Assembly (NCBI RefSeq): GCF_016735115.1 | Contig: NZ_JAERQJ010000006.1 | Span: 278,023 to 342,022, forward strand | From: Aquimarina mytili | Lineage (GTDB): Bacteria; Bacteroidota; Bacteroidia; Flavobacteriales; Flavobacteriaceae | DNA: 64,000 bases | Reading direction: 5' to 3' | Part shown: one piece after another, positions 30,714-38,942 of the stretch | Layout: every line of letters begins with the position of its first letter | How positions within the stretch are numbered: the first letter of the stretch is position 1 | Notes under the pieces: model-generated | The model's database searches: none | What the model saw: the letters and a program-made list of their open reading frames with translations, nothing else | Told to the model about the DNA's origin: nothing | Translations under genes and position numbers: made by a program

Positions 30714-31406
30714 ATGCGAAGTACATTTTTGTTTTGTGTTCTGATTTTTACATGCTCTTTAGTATTTGGCCAAGGGTATAACAAGTTTGATGCCGAGGGG
30801 AAAAGACATGGGAAATGGCGTAAACGATATGAAAATACCGATCAAATTAGATATGAAGGAAGTTTTGATCATGGAAAAGAAGTAGGGGAGTTTAAATTCT
30901 ATAAACCAAGTAGTGGAACGTCTCCTACAGCTACCAAAATATTTTCTAAAGATCATGATACAGTAATAGTAAAGTATTTTACCAAGAAAGGAAAAGTGAT
31001 TAGTGAGGGTAAGATGATCGGTAAAAATCGTGAAGGGTTGTGGAAATATTATCATAATGATTCTAATAAAGTTATGATGACTGAGCACTATCTAGCAGGG
31101 AAATTACATGGAGAACAACTTACTTATTTTGATAATGGTCAACTTACAGAGAAGAATGCTTATGTAGAAGGTAAAAGAGAAGGAAAAAGAATTATGTATT
31201 CTGAGGATGGAATTAAGATCAAAGAGTTTACATACGAAAATGATCAGTTACACGGTATGACCAAATATTATGATACTAAAGGAGAGCTAATCATTGAAGG
31301 AAATTATAAGAGAGATCGCAAAGATAGTATTTGGAATTACTACGAAAACGGAAAATTATCGGAGCAAAAACTATTTCCTTTAAGCCGTAGTGGAGCCAAT
31401 AATTGA
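30714..31406 (+). CDS. Secreted YwqK/MORN-repeat protein
   Basis: 230 residues with a signal peptide (about 1-20, ending FGQ). The rest is about six degenerate YwqK/MORN-type beta-hairpin units of the form Y-x-N-G-x-L/K-x-E-x-x-Y (KRHGKWRKRYEN, KNREGLWKYYHN, KLHGEQLTYFDNGQL, QLHGMTKYYDTKGEL). Although often labelled antitoxin of a toxin pair, there is no toxin neighbour, and export across the inner membrane argues against that role. Probably a periplasmic or outer-membrane-associated protein of unknown ligand. Confidence 0.85.
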   Translation: MRSTFLFCVLIFTCSLVFGQGYNKFDAEGKRHGKWRKRYENTDQIRYEGSFDHGKEVGEFKFYKPSSGTSPTATKIFSKDHDTVIVKYFTKKGKVISEGKMIGKNREGLWKYYHNDSNKVMMTEHYLAGKLHGEQLTYFDNGQLTEKNAYVEGKREGKRIMYSEDGIKIKEFTYENDQLHGMTKYYDTKGELIIEGNYKRDRKDSIWNYYENGKLSEQKLFPLSRSGANN

Positions 31407-31437
31407 TTTATAAAATACATATATAGATAAAACCATA

Positions 31438-31464
31438 AAGCAATGCGTAAGCGTTGCTTTTTTT
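31438..31464 (+). terminator. Intrinsic terminator after the YwqK-like gene
   Basis: AAGCAATGC pairs with GCGTTGCTT (one G-U pair) around a GUAA tetraloop of the GNRA class; a T-run follows to 31464. It partly overlaps the mnmA upstream region. Confidence 0.87.
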
Positions 31465-31470
31465 ATTTAT

Positions 31471-31478
31471 TATTTTTG
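31471..31478 (+). promoter_or_regulatory. Probable -7 element of mnmA
   Basis: TATTTTTG fits TAnnTTTG, 33 bases before the mnmA ATG, and begins 7 bases after the preceding T-run. The TTG inside the terminator stem (31454-31456) is 14 bases away, closer than the usual -33 spacing. Confidence 0.5.
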
Positions 31479-31510
31479 CATAAAATTTATAAAGATTAAA
31501 GCATTTTTTG

Positions 31511-32698
31511 ATGAAGAGAGTAATCGTAGGATTATCAGGAGGAGTTGATTCTAGTGTAGCCGCATACTTGCTGAAAGAGCAAGGGTATGAGGTTATAGGA
31601 TTGTTTATGAAAAATTGGCATGATGATTCGGTAACCATTTCTGATGAATGTCCATGGTTAGATGATAGTAATGATGCATTACTGGTGGCAGAAAAATTAG
31701 GAATACCATTTCAAACAGTAGACTTAAGTGAGCAATATAAAGAGCGCATAGTGGATTATATGTTCAATGAATATGAAAAAGGAAGAACACCAAATCCAGA
31801 TGTCTTATGTAATCGAGAAATTAAATTCGACGTTTTCCTAAAGATTGCACTGTCTCTTGGAGCAGATTATGTTGCTACAGGACATTATTGCAGAAAAGAT
31901 ACTATAATAAAAAATGGACAAGAAGTACATCGTTTATTAGCAGGTAAAGATCCTAATAAAGATCAATCATACTTTTTATGTCAATTATCACAAGATCAGT
32001 TGGCTAAAACCTTGTTCCCGGTTGGAGAATTACTAAAACCGGAAGTTCGAGAAATTGCTGCAGCGCAAGATTTAGTGACTGCAGATAAAAAAGATTCTCA
32101 AGGACTGTGCTTCATAGGAAAGGTTCGTTTACCAGAGTTTCTTCAGCAAAAATTACAACCAAAACAAGGAGATATTATTGAAATACCATCTTCTGAAGAT
32201 AAATATTTGCGTGAAATACCAACATTTTCATCTAAAAGAGAAGAATTAGAATTTCTTTCTACAAAATACCAATATGATGTAAATGAAGGAAAAGTAGTAG
32301 GTAAGCATCAGGGAGCACACTATTACACCAAAGGACAACGAAAAGGTTTGGCCGTTGGTGGTACACCAGAACCACTTTTTGTTATAGAAACAGATGTCGA
32401 AACGAATACAATTTATACGGGCCAAGGTAAAAATCATCCAGGCCTTTACCGTAAAGCTTTATTTATCACTAATGAAGAATTACATTGGGTTAGAGATGAT
32501 TTAAAACTTAATATTGATGAAGAGCTTGAAGTAATGGCTAGGATTCGATACAGACAACCTTTAGAAAAGGCAACATTATACCAAGTCGATGGTGGGATGT
32601 ATGTTGTTTTTGAAAATGGCCAGAGTGCAATAACCGAAGGACAATTTGTTGCCTGGTACCTTGATGAAGAATTAGTTGGATCTGGAGTGATTTCGTAA
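31511..32698 (+). CDS. mnmA: tRNA-specific 2-thiouridylase
   Basis: 395 residues from the ATG at 31511; a TTG one codon earlier is less likely. MnmA thiolates U34 of Lys, Glu and Gln tRNAs using ATP and a sulfur-relay persulfide. The PP-loop SGGVDSS (9-15), catalytic Cys in [11 protein letters not shown] and persulfide Cys in DSQGLCFIG are all present; C-terminal domains complete the length. The stop is followed by the large hairpin at 32728-32776. Confidence 0.97.
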   Translation: MKRVIVGLSGGVDSSVAAYLLKEQGYEVIGLFMKNWHDDSVTISDECPWLDDSNDALLVAEKLGIPFQTVDLSEQYKERIVDYMFNEYEKGRTPNPDVLCNREIKFDVFLKIALSLGADYVATGHYCRKDTIIKNGQEVHRLLAGKDPNKDQSYFLCQLSQDQLAKTLFPVGELLKPEVREIAAAQDLVTADKKDSQGLCFIGKVRLPEFLQQKLQPKQGDIIEIPSSEDKYLREIPTFSSKREELEFLSTKYQYDVNEGKVVGKHQGAHYYTKGQRKGLAVGGTPEPLFVIETDVETNTIYTGQGKNHPGLYRKALFITNEELHWVRDDLKLNIDEELEVMARIRYRQPLEKATLYQVDGGMYVVFENGQSAITEGQFVAWYLDEELVGSGVIS

Positions 32699-32727
32699 CT
32701 TGTGATCAACAATAAATTTAATTATAA

Positions 32728-32776
32728 AAGACCCCACAGGAATACCAGATCAAATCTGGTATTCCTGTGGGGTCTT
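32728..32776. repeat. Perfect 23-bp inverted repeat with a 3-base loop
   Basis: The left arm (32728-32750, beginning AAGACCCCACAGG) and the right arm (32754-32776) are exact reverse complements, with a CAA loop. GC-rich at the base. A TTTT run follows on the minus strand, but the plus strand continues TTAAAACAC, so it is a poor intrinsic terminator for mnmA despite the stem strength. Confidence 0.92.
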
Positions 32777-32790
32777 AAAACACTATAGTA

Positions 32791-33735
32791 ATGAATACGA
32801 TTAAAGATCTATTTAATATACAATATCCAATTATTCAAGGGGGTATGATATGGACAAGCGGCTGGAAACTTGCAAGTGCAGTTAGCAATGCAGGAGGATT
32901 AGGACTCATTGGGTCTGGATCTATGTATCCAGATGTATTGAGAGAGCATATTCAGAAATGCAAAAAAGCAACAGACAAACCGTTTGGAGTAAACATCCCG
33001 ATGTTGTACCCTAATCTAGAAGAAATTATACAAATTATCATCGAAGAAGGGGTCAAGATAGTGTTTACCTCTGCCGGGAATCCAAAAACATATACAGCGT
33101 ATCTAAAAGAGCATGATATCACTGTAGTGCATGTAGTGAGCAGCCTTAAATTTGCTTTAAAAGCACAAGACGCAGGAGTTGATGCTGTGGTAGCAGAAGG
33201 TTTTGAGGCTGGCGGGCATAATGGTAGAGATGAAACCACCACATTGGCTTTAATTCCTATGGTGAAAGAAAAAATAAATATCCCACTGATTGCTGCCGGA
33301 GGTATTGCAACAGGGGCATCCATGTTTGCAGTTATGGCCCTTGGAGCTGATGGGGTACAGGTGGGGAGCCGTTTTGTTGCCAGTGATGAAGCATCATCAC
33401 ATAGGGATTTTAAGAAAATGGTTGTAGATGCAAAAGAAGGGGATACACACCTTACTTTAAAAGAACTAGCACCTGTTCGAATGCTCAAAAATAAATTCTA
33501 TCATGATGTAGCAACATTATATTCAAAAGGTCCCTCTGTTGATGAACTCAAAGATTTACTGGGACGGGCTAGAGCAAAGCGAGGTATGTTTGAAGGTGAT
33601 CTTGATGAAGGCGAACTAGAGATAGGACAAGTGTCTGGATTAATTCATGATATCAAACCAGCGGCCTTGATCATAAAAGATATGGTTGATGAATTTAAAG
33701 CTACTCAAAGTAAAATGGGACAAGTTTCTATATAA
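32791..33735 (+). CDS. Nitronate monooxygenase / FabK-like flavoprotein
   Basis: 314 residues, FMN TIM-barrel of the NPD/2-nitropropane dioxygenase family. The start FNIQYPIIQGGMIW, GFEAGGHNGRDE (catalytic His143), LIAAGGIATGASMFAVMALGADGVQVGSRF (FMN phosphate-binding) fit. The family includes nitronate monooxygenases and enoyl-ACP reductase FabK; the two are hard to tell apart without a longer alignment. No fatty-acid gene adjoins. It is 9 bases upstream of mazG, so the two are probably cotranscribed. Confidence 0.88.
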   Translation: MNTIKDLFNIQYPIIQGGMIWTSGWKLASAVSNAGGLGLIGSGSMYPDVLREHIQKCKKATDKPFGVNIPMLYPNLEEIIQIIIEEGVKIVFTSAGNPKTYTAYLKEHDITVVHVVSSLKFALKAQDAGVDAVVAEGFEAGGHNGRDETTTLALIPMVKEKINIPLIAAGGIATGASMFAVMALGADGVQVGSRFVASDEASSHRDFKKMVVDAKEGDTHLTLKELAPVRMLKNKFYHDVATLYSKGPSVDELKDLLGRARAKRGMFEGDLDEGELEIGQVSGLIHDIKPAALIIKDMVDEFKATQSKMGQVSI

Positions 33736-33744
33736 ACCTTACAT

Positions 33745-34518
33745 ATGAATTCTAGAAAAGAACAGCTCAAAGCTTTTGACAGATTATTAACCATTATGGA
33801 CGAATTGCGTGAGCAATGTCCTTGGGATAAAAAGCAAACATTACAGTCTTTAAGGCATCTTACTATAGAAGAAACATATGAACTTGGTGATGCAATTCTT
33901 GATAATGATTTGGATGAAGTAAAAAAAGAATTAGGTGATTTGCTATTGCATATTGTTTTTTATGCCAAGATAGGAAGCGAAACTAAGGATTTTGATATAG
34001 CAGATGTAACAAACGAAATCTGTGAAAAACTTATCAATAGGCATCCTCATATATATGGAGATATAGAAGTGCCCAATGAAGATGATGTAAAACGTAATTG
34101 GGAAAATCTAAAATTAAAGGAAGGCAAGAAAAGTGTTTTAGAGGGTGTTCCAAAATCACTTCCGGCGTTAGTTAAAGCCAGTAGAATTCAGGATAAAGTA
34201 GCTGGTGTAGGTTTTGATTGGGAAGAGCCTCATCAGGTATTTGAAAAACTCAAAGAGGAGCTCGAAGAATTACAGCACGAAATCAAAGTTCAAGATCAGG
34301 ATAAAATAGAATCTGAATTTGGAGATGTTCTTTTTTCAATGATTAATTATGCGCGTTTTCTTAACGTTAATCCTGAAGATGCATTAGAGCGTACTAATAA
34401 AAAGTTTATCAAACGGTTTCAGTATCTGGAAAGTAAAGCGAGAGAAAATAATAAAAGCCTAAAGGATATGACCCTTTCTGAAATGGATGTTTTCTGGGAA
34501 GAAGCAAAAAAAATGTAA
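33745..34518 (+). CDS. mazG: Nucleoside triphosphate pyrophosphohydrolase MazG
   Basis: 257 residues, two MazG domains in tandem as in E. coli MazG (263). Each has the EExxE metal helix pattern: EETYELGDAI with DEVKKELGDLLLHIVF in the first and KLKEELEELQHEIK with ESEFGDVLFSMINYARF in the second. Hydrolyses (d)NTPs to NMP and pyrophosphate, clearing abnormal nucleotides. No mazEF toxin pair is adjacent. Ends in a hairpin shared with the convergent amylase gene. Confidence 0.95.
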   Translation: MNSRKEQLKAFDRLLTIMDELREQCPWDKKQTLQSLRHLTIEETYELGDAILDNDLDEVKKELGDLLLHIVFYAKIGSETKDFDIADVTNEICEKLINRHPHIYGDIEVPNEDDVKRNWENLKLKEGKKSVLEGVPKSLPALVKASRIQDKVAGVGFDWEEPHQVFEKLKEELEELQHEIKVQDQDKIESEFGDVLFSMINYARFLNVNPEDALERTNKKFIKRFQYLESKARENNKSLKDMTLSEMDVFWEEAKKM

Positions 34519-34527
34519 TTATAAAAA

Positions 34528-34561
34528 GTTGCCCATCAATACTTGGTGTATAATGGGCAAC
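34528..34561 (-). terminator. Intrinsic terminator of the amylase gene, bidirectional hairpin
   Basis: GTTGCCCAT (34528-34536) pairs with ATGGGCAAC (34553-34561), with an inner ATAC/GTAT pairing. On the minus strand the stem is followed by TTTTTAT, which suits the amylase; the plus strand lacks a T-run. It lies between the mazG and amylase stops. Confidence 0.75.
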
Positions 34562-34589
34562 CTGGAATATATAATCAAGGGGCGATTCT

Positions 34590-37500
34590 TTAGTTTTTGA
34601 TTATTTTTTTGATTTGAGTATTGCCGTTTATTGTAATTCTACAAAAATAAATACCTGAAGCCTTCAGCCAAGTAGCCTTATCTAAGGTAAGAGAATGTTC
34701 ACCTTTATCGATAATGTCTTCATAAATAGTGTTTGTTGCTCCATAAAGATTTGTAATTTCTATGCGCACTTTACTATTATTTTTTTCGGTATACCAAAGT
34801 ATAGTGGAGTTCTCTGTTATCGGATTAGGGAAAATTAACGTTTTGGAAATTGAAATATCACTTTCCGAATTGCTGGCAGATCTGGCAACATCTGGGTTAC
34901 TATCATACCAAATACCATTATAATACCATCCATTTGTACACCGATTAAGATCAGGTGTTTTTGAAGATCCATTATCACTAAAAATAAGATTAGCACAGGT
35001 AGTGTTTGTAAACGTATAACGATACCATCCATCTGTGGCTTCTGTCATGGATTCTCCTGGCCAAGTGGTCGTTAGATTAGAAGGAGTAACATCCCAGAAG
35101 TATATTTCTGGCGATGTATAAGAGTCGGATTTAAAATATACGGTTAATTCTTGCGATTGTTCAGGATTGTTATCATACCATGTGCCATTGTAATACCACC
35201 CATCTCCACATCTATTTAGATCCTGGGTTTGGTTGGTTCCGTTAGCACTAAAGATTAAGTTTGTACAGTTTACATCAGTAAAGGTGTGTTTATACCAACC
35301 GTTACCAGCATCTATCATTGATATTCCTGGCCAATTAGTTGATGTGTTCACTGGGGTTGTATCCCAATAATATAAATTAGGATTAGATATTGGACCTTTA
35401 TAATATATTGTCATAGAACCTGTCGAAGTTGAAAAGGTAAAAGTATTACTAATCACATTGGAACTTAACCCTTCAGAGTCATAAGCAATTGCCTTAACTG
35501 TAGTATTTTCAGTTAATGTAATTGATGAACTATATAAGTTTGATGTATTTGTTGGTTGATCCCCATTAAGCGTGTAATAGATTAGTACTCCTGACGGATT
35601 ATCATCACTCGCACTTAGTGATACCGATACAGTATCACCTTCGGAAAAAGAGCCTCCATCAGGAGACATGGCAAGAGTAGGAGGAGTATTTGTATTTCCA
35701 CCAGGTTGAGTGTCATACCAAATTCCGTCTTCATACCATCCATCTCTATTTCTAGAAAGGTCAGGGGTTTTATTACTGCCATTGTCGCTAAATAACAGAT
35801 TAATGCTTTCAACACCTTCAAAAATGTATTTATACCACTCTGTATTATCAATTTTTGTCATTTGTGGACCGGGCCAATTGCTTGACGGTAATACATCGGG
35901 AGATTCGTTCCAATAATGGACATTTACTTGGGACCAGCTGCTTGGTTTCTTGAAATATATACGTAAACCTTCTATAGGGCCTATATTATAGTTTTTTGTA
36001 GAAACTTCTGAAGCAGTACCATCTTTATCATAGGCAATAGCTTTTATTGTTGTGGATTCAGTTATCGTAAAAGAGGTGCCGTATCTCGTACTTGAGGTAT
36101 TTGGAGTTGAACCATTTGTTGTGTAATAGATTTCATATGGTGATCCAGCTCCTCCTGTACCTTCCATAAAGATCTGAATTGGATTTTCAGACTGATTATT
36201 GTTAGGGTTTATTATGGCAATAGGATTTGAAGGTCCATTGACACAATTTTCAAAAAATCCGCTACCACAACCTCCGATTAATCCTGGACCATTAAGTACA
36301 TAAATACCAGCAGAACCAGAAGTGACATTAAAATTTAGAGAACCATTTGTAACTGCAATTTCTCTGCCAGTCACAGCATCTCTATAGATCCCATTTGTCA
36401 TCCCTGAAATAGAGAATGAAGCATTCCCATCTTTTGCAAGTCCTACAGCCACTTCGCTATTTTGAAATGTTCTGCGATATGCTACTGCATTTCCAGGGGC
36501 GTCTTTCCAACTCCAGGCACCTTTTTGCAATGCAGGAACAGCTCGACGAATGGCATTTAATTTTTTTATATGTTGATATATTTTATGATTTGAAGCCTGA
36601 TCAATAACATCTCCGTAATACGCTCTACCAGTTTCATTGATTGATCTTTCTATACCTGATGCATCATGAATATCAGCAAATTCTCCTGCTTTAAAGCGCA
36701 TTTCGGTACCATAATACACGGTTGGAATTCCACGCCAAGTAAACATAAAATTCATACAAGCAGCGAGGTTTTCATCTGACCCACCATAGCGTCTATTCCA
36801 GTCATTGTTAGGGCCGAAATCATGATTGTCTAACCAAGTTACTAATGTAGAAGGATCACTATACAGATTATCATATCTGGATGCAGCTTTTACCGTAGAA
36901 AAAGATTGTCCTTCTTCAAAAGTTCCATGAAACGTAGCTTCAGCAAAAAAGTCTATTACGGCAAGATCTACAGGATCTGAATTGTTTACAGCTCCTCTCC
37001 AAGTATAGTAATGCGGATTGATTTCATCAACAGGATGTAATTCATGGCGTTTTTGAGCTACTTCACCAAAAATAAATAAGTCAGGGTTTACCGCTTTAAA
37101 AGCATCATAAAAATACAGTATGTCTTCTTTGCTCATGTGTTTGACAGTATCCCATCTAAAAGCATCAACACCCATATTTATAAAAGTTGTATATGCATCA
37201 ACGAGATAGTCTCGAACGACTTGACTTCCTGTGTTAAGGTCTGGAGTATCTCCAGCCAAAGCACGATTTTGTAAATTTTCTATATCATCAAACCCTTGAG
37301 CAAAACCATTACCAGAATGATGGTACCAGTCAGGGTCTGAGGTGTCAACATAATTTTCTTTACTTGGGAAATTAAAAGCAGCCAAATTTTCATTATACGG
37401 AGCAGGCATTTTTGGAAGATTAGCCCTGCTCCAAATTAGGTTATCCTCAGGATTAGGGGTTAATCCATCATATTCCCAATTTGGATTATCAGGAGCATAC

Positions 37501-38036
37501 CAAGGCGCAGTAGGATCAGTGTTGTATTTTATTTCTGCTACATCTTTTATACCAAATCGGCCTGAGTGATTTGTAACAATATCCAGAACAATTTTCATGT
37601 CGCGAGAATGAATTTCATTTATCAAGTCTTGAAAAGTAGCTCCTGGAGATTCTAATCTTGGATCTACTTTAGTAAAATCCCAAGCATGATAACCATGATA
37701 ATCTAATGGACTACGATTGTGCACAATTGGAGTAATCCAGATTGCAGTAAACCCAAGATCTTTGATGTAATCTAATTTTTGTATTAAGCCTTTAAAGTCG
37801 CCTCTCCATGTAACATCATTAGGGTCTGTGATGGTTGGATTTATAGATGGATCAGCGTTGTAAGAAGACCATTCTGTTGGAGCATTGTTAGAGGGATCAC
37901 CGTCAAAAAAACGTGTAGTCATTAAAAAATAAATAGTTTCTTCTCTAAAATCAGTCTGACTATAGATGGATAATGGATTAAGCGATAAAATACCCGTACT
38001 TATGATTCCGAATATGCTGAGTAGTAATTTTTTCAT
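34590..38036 (-). CDS. Secreted modular alpha-amylase (GH13) with T9SS type A signal
   Basis: 1148 residues from the ATG at 38036, which directly precedes a signal peptide (MKKLLLSIFGIISTG and on); the ATG 15 codons upstream would give an implausible start. GH13 catalytic barrel (about 30-580): DIVTNH (152-157), GVDAFRWDTVKH with nucleophile Asp296, FGEV with acid/base Glu325, LDNHD with Asp406. Then two chitobiase/hexosaminidase C-terminal-type domains and three copies of a starch-binding-like unit of about 80 residues (YFxK ... HYWN/YFWD ... WPGxxM ... WYKY/WYRY ... NLIFSDNG ... DGWYxxGxWYD), and a T9SS type A sorting domain (about 1060-1148). It cleaves starch-like alpha-glucans outside the cell. 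There is no SusC/SusD pair next to it. Confidence 0.95.
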   Translation of the reverse strand: MKKLLLSIFGIISTGILSLNPLSIYSQTDFREETIYFLMTTRFFDGDPSNNAPTEWSSYNADPSINPTITDPNDVTWRGDFKGLIQKLDYIKDLGFTAIWITPIVHNRSPLDYHGYHAWDFTKVDPRLESPGATFQDLINEIHSRDMKIVLDIVTNHSGRFGIKDVAEIKYNTDPTAPWYAPDNPNWEYDGLTPNPEDNLIWSRANLPKMPAPYNENLAAFNFPSKENYVDTSDPDWYHHSGNGFAQGFDDIENLQNRALAGDTPDLNTGSQVVRDYLVDAYTTFINMGVDAFRWDTVKHMSKEDILYFYDAFKAVNPDLFIFGEVAQKRHELHPVDEINPHYYTWRGAVNNSDPVDLAVIDFFAEATFHGTFEEGQSFSTVKAASRYDNLYSDPSTLVTWLDNHDFGPNNDWNRRYGGSDENLAACMNFMFTWRGIPTVYYGTEMRFKAGEFADIHDASGIERSINETGRAYYGDVIDQASNHKIYQHIKKLNAIRRAVPALQKGAWSWKDAPGNAVAYRRTFQNSEVAVGLAKDGNASFSISGMTNGIYRDAVTGREIAVTNGSLNFNVTSGSAGIYVLNGPGLIGGCGSGFFENCVNGPSNPIAIINPNNNQSENPIQIFMEGTGGAGSPYEIYYTTNGSTPNTSSTRYGTSFTITESTTIKAIAYDKDGTASEVSTKNYNIGPIEGLRIYFKKPSSWSQVNVHYWNESPDVLPSSNWPGPQMTKIDNTEWYKYIFEGVESINLLFSDNGSNKTPDLSRNRDGWYEDGIWYDTQPGGNTNTPPTLAMSPDGGSFSEGDTVSVSLSASDDNPSGVLIYYTLNGDQPTNTSNLYSSSITLTENTTVKAIAYDSEGLSSNVISNTFTFSTSTGSMTIYYKGPISNPNLYYWDTTPVNTSTNWPGISMIDAGNGWYKHTFTDVNCTNLIFSANGTNQTQDLNRCGDGWYYNGTWYDNNPEQSQELTVYFKSDSYTSPEIYFWDVTPSNLTTTWPGESMTEATDGWYRYTFTNTTCANLIFSDNGSSKTPDLNRCTNGWYYNGIWYDSNPDVARSASNSESDISISKTLIFPNPITENSTILWYTEKNNSKVRIEITNLYGATNTIYEDIIDKGEHSLTLDKATWLKASGIYFCRITINGNTQIKKIIKN

Positions 38037-38205
38037 GTGTGTAAACTTGCGTCGCCGTATTTTAAATAAAACACGAAGCAATTAAATTGAGATTGTGTGA
38101 ATAAAATGGTTTTATACTTACGTATAATTCAATTTTTTAATATTTTTTTTGGTGATAATGCAATTTAGGTAAATTCTTACATGCGTTAAATTCGTTCCAA
38201 TACCT

Positions 38206-38217
38206 CAAACGTTTTCG
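38206..38217. promoter_or_regulatory. Possible LacI-family (MalR-type) operator
   Basis: CAAACGTTTTCG, about 170 bases upstream of the amylase ATG, resembles the CAAACGTTTG core bound by LacI-family maltose regulators of Bacteroidota. A single imperfect match; the regulator is not in the window. Confidence 0.2.
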
Positions 38218-38310
38218 TGTTGATAAATTGCATGTATAATATTGCTTTTTACTAGTAAATAAGACCTTGTTTAAGTTCTGACTTTTCTTTTGGACAGAAT
38301 GTGAAGAATA

Positions 38311-38937
38311 TTATTTGCTAAAAGCAATGAGTTTGTCGGAGATCTCTAAAGTTTTGAATTTGAAATTTTCTTTTATCCACTGTAACGTATCAGGAGAGTA
38401 GAAAAATACATGGGTAGGATCATTTTTATACCACCAAGCATCAAAATCGATAGATGGATGGTATATGCTGGTTTTACAAAATAAGGTACCGGTTTCTAAT
38501 AAAAGAGCATTAAGTAATTCAAATTCTCTTAAGGGATGGTAGAAATGCTCAATCACTTCACAGCAAACTATGTAATCATATGTTGATTTTAGTGCTGTGT
38601 TGTTTGGATTAAAAAAAGGATCATATGTAGTGATGTTGTACCCATTTTTCTTTAACAAATAAGAAATAACCGGACCACTACCCGAACCAAAATCAAGCCC
38701 TTTGTGATGTGCGTTATACTTTTGAGAAACGGCATTGACTATGGGTGACACAAAATTTTGATACCCAGGATCAGTTATATCATTTACATGTAATTGATAT
38801 CTATCTTTTTCAGCTTCAGTAGAGAGATAATGAAAAGGATCTAATAAAATCCCCTTACAGTGGGTACATTTAAAATATGTTTTGTCGAGTATTTCTGAAT
38901 ATAACTTAGTTTCTGAACCACAAAGCGAACACTGCAT
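38311..38937 (-). CDS. Class I SAM-dependent methyltransferase with N-terminal zinc ribbon
   Basis: 208 residues. The first 45 have two CxxC pairs (CSLCGSE and KCTHCKG), a rubredoxin-like zinc ribbon seen in the Methyltransf_23 group; the rest is a Rossmann SAM site with GLDFGSGSGPVISYLL as motif I and VCCEVIEHFYHP. Typical of methyltransferases that modify sugars or small acids, but the substrate is unknown. The gap from the amylase start is 274 bases. It starts 5 bases after the DUF349 gene stop and is probably cotranscribed with it. Confidence 0.85.
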   Translation of the reverse strand: MQCSLCGSETKLYSEILDKTYFKCTHCKGILLDPFHYLSTEAEKDRYQLHVNDITDPGYQNFVSPIVNAVSQKYNAHHKGLDFGSGSGPVISYLLKKNGYNITTYDPFFNPNNTALKSTYDYIVCCEVIEHFYHPLREFELLNALLLETGTLFCKTSIYHPSIDFDAWWYKNDPTHVFFYSPDTLQWIKENFKFKTLEISDKLIAFSK

Positions 38938-38942
38938 GTATT

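Noticed and set aside
30714..31406. Toxin-antitoxin system because of the YwqK label
   Set aside because: No toxin gene adjoins and the protein has a signal peptide; it is a MORN-like repeat protein.
32952..33488. 178-residue open frame on the minus strand opposite the nitronate monooxygenase gene
   Set aside because: Antisense shadow: composition is low-complexity (Ser/Ala/Pro-rich), it has no family resemblance, and the plus-strand frame has clear flavoenzyme motifs.
33745..34518. mazEF toxin pair suggested by the mazG gene
   Set aside because: No mazE or mazF is nearby; MazG is a housekeeping pyrophosphohydrolase.
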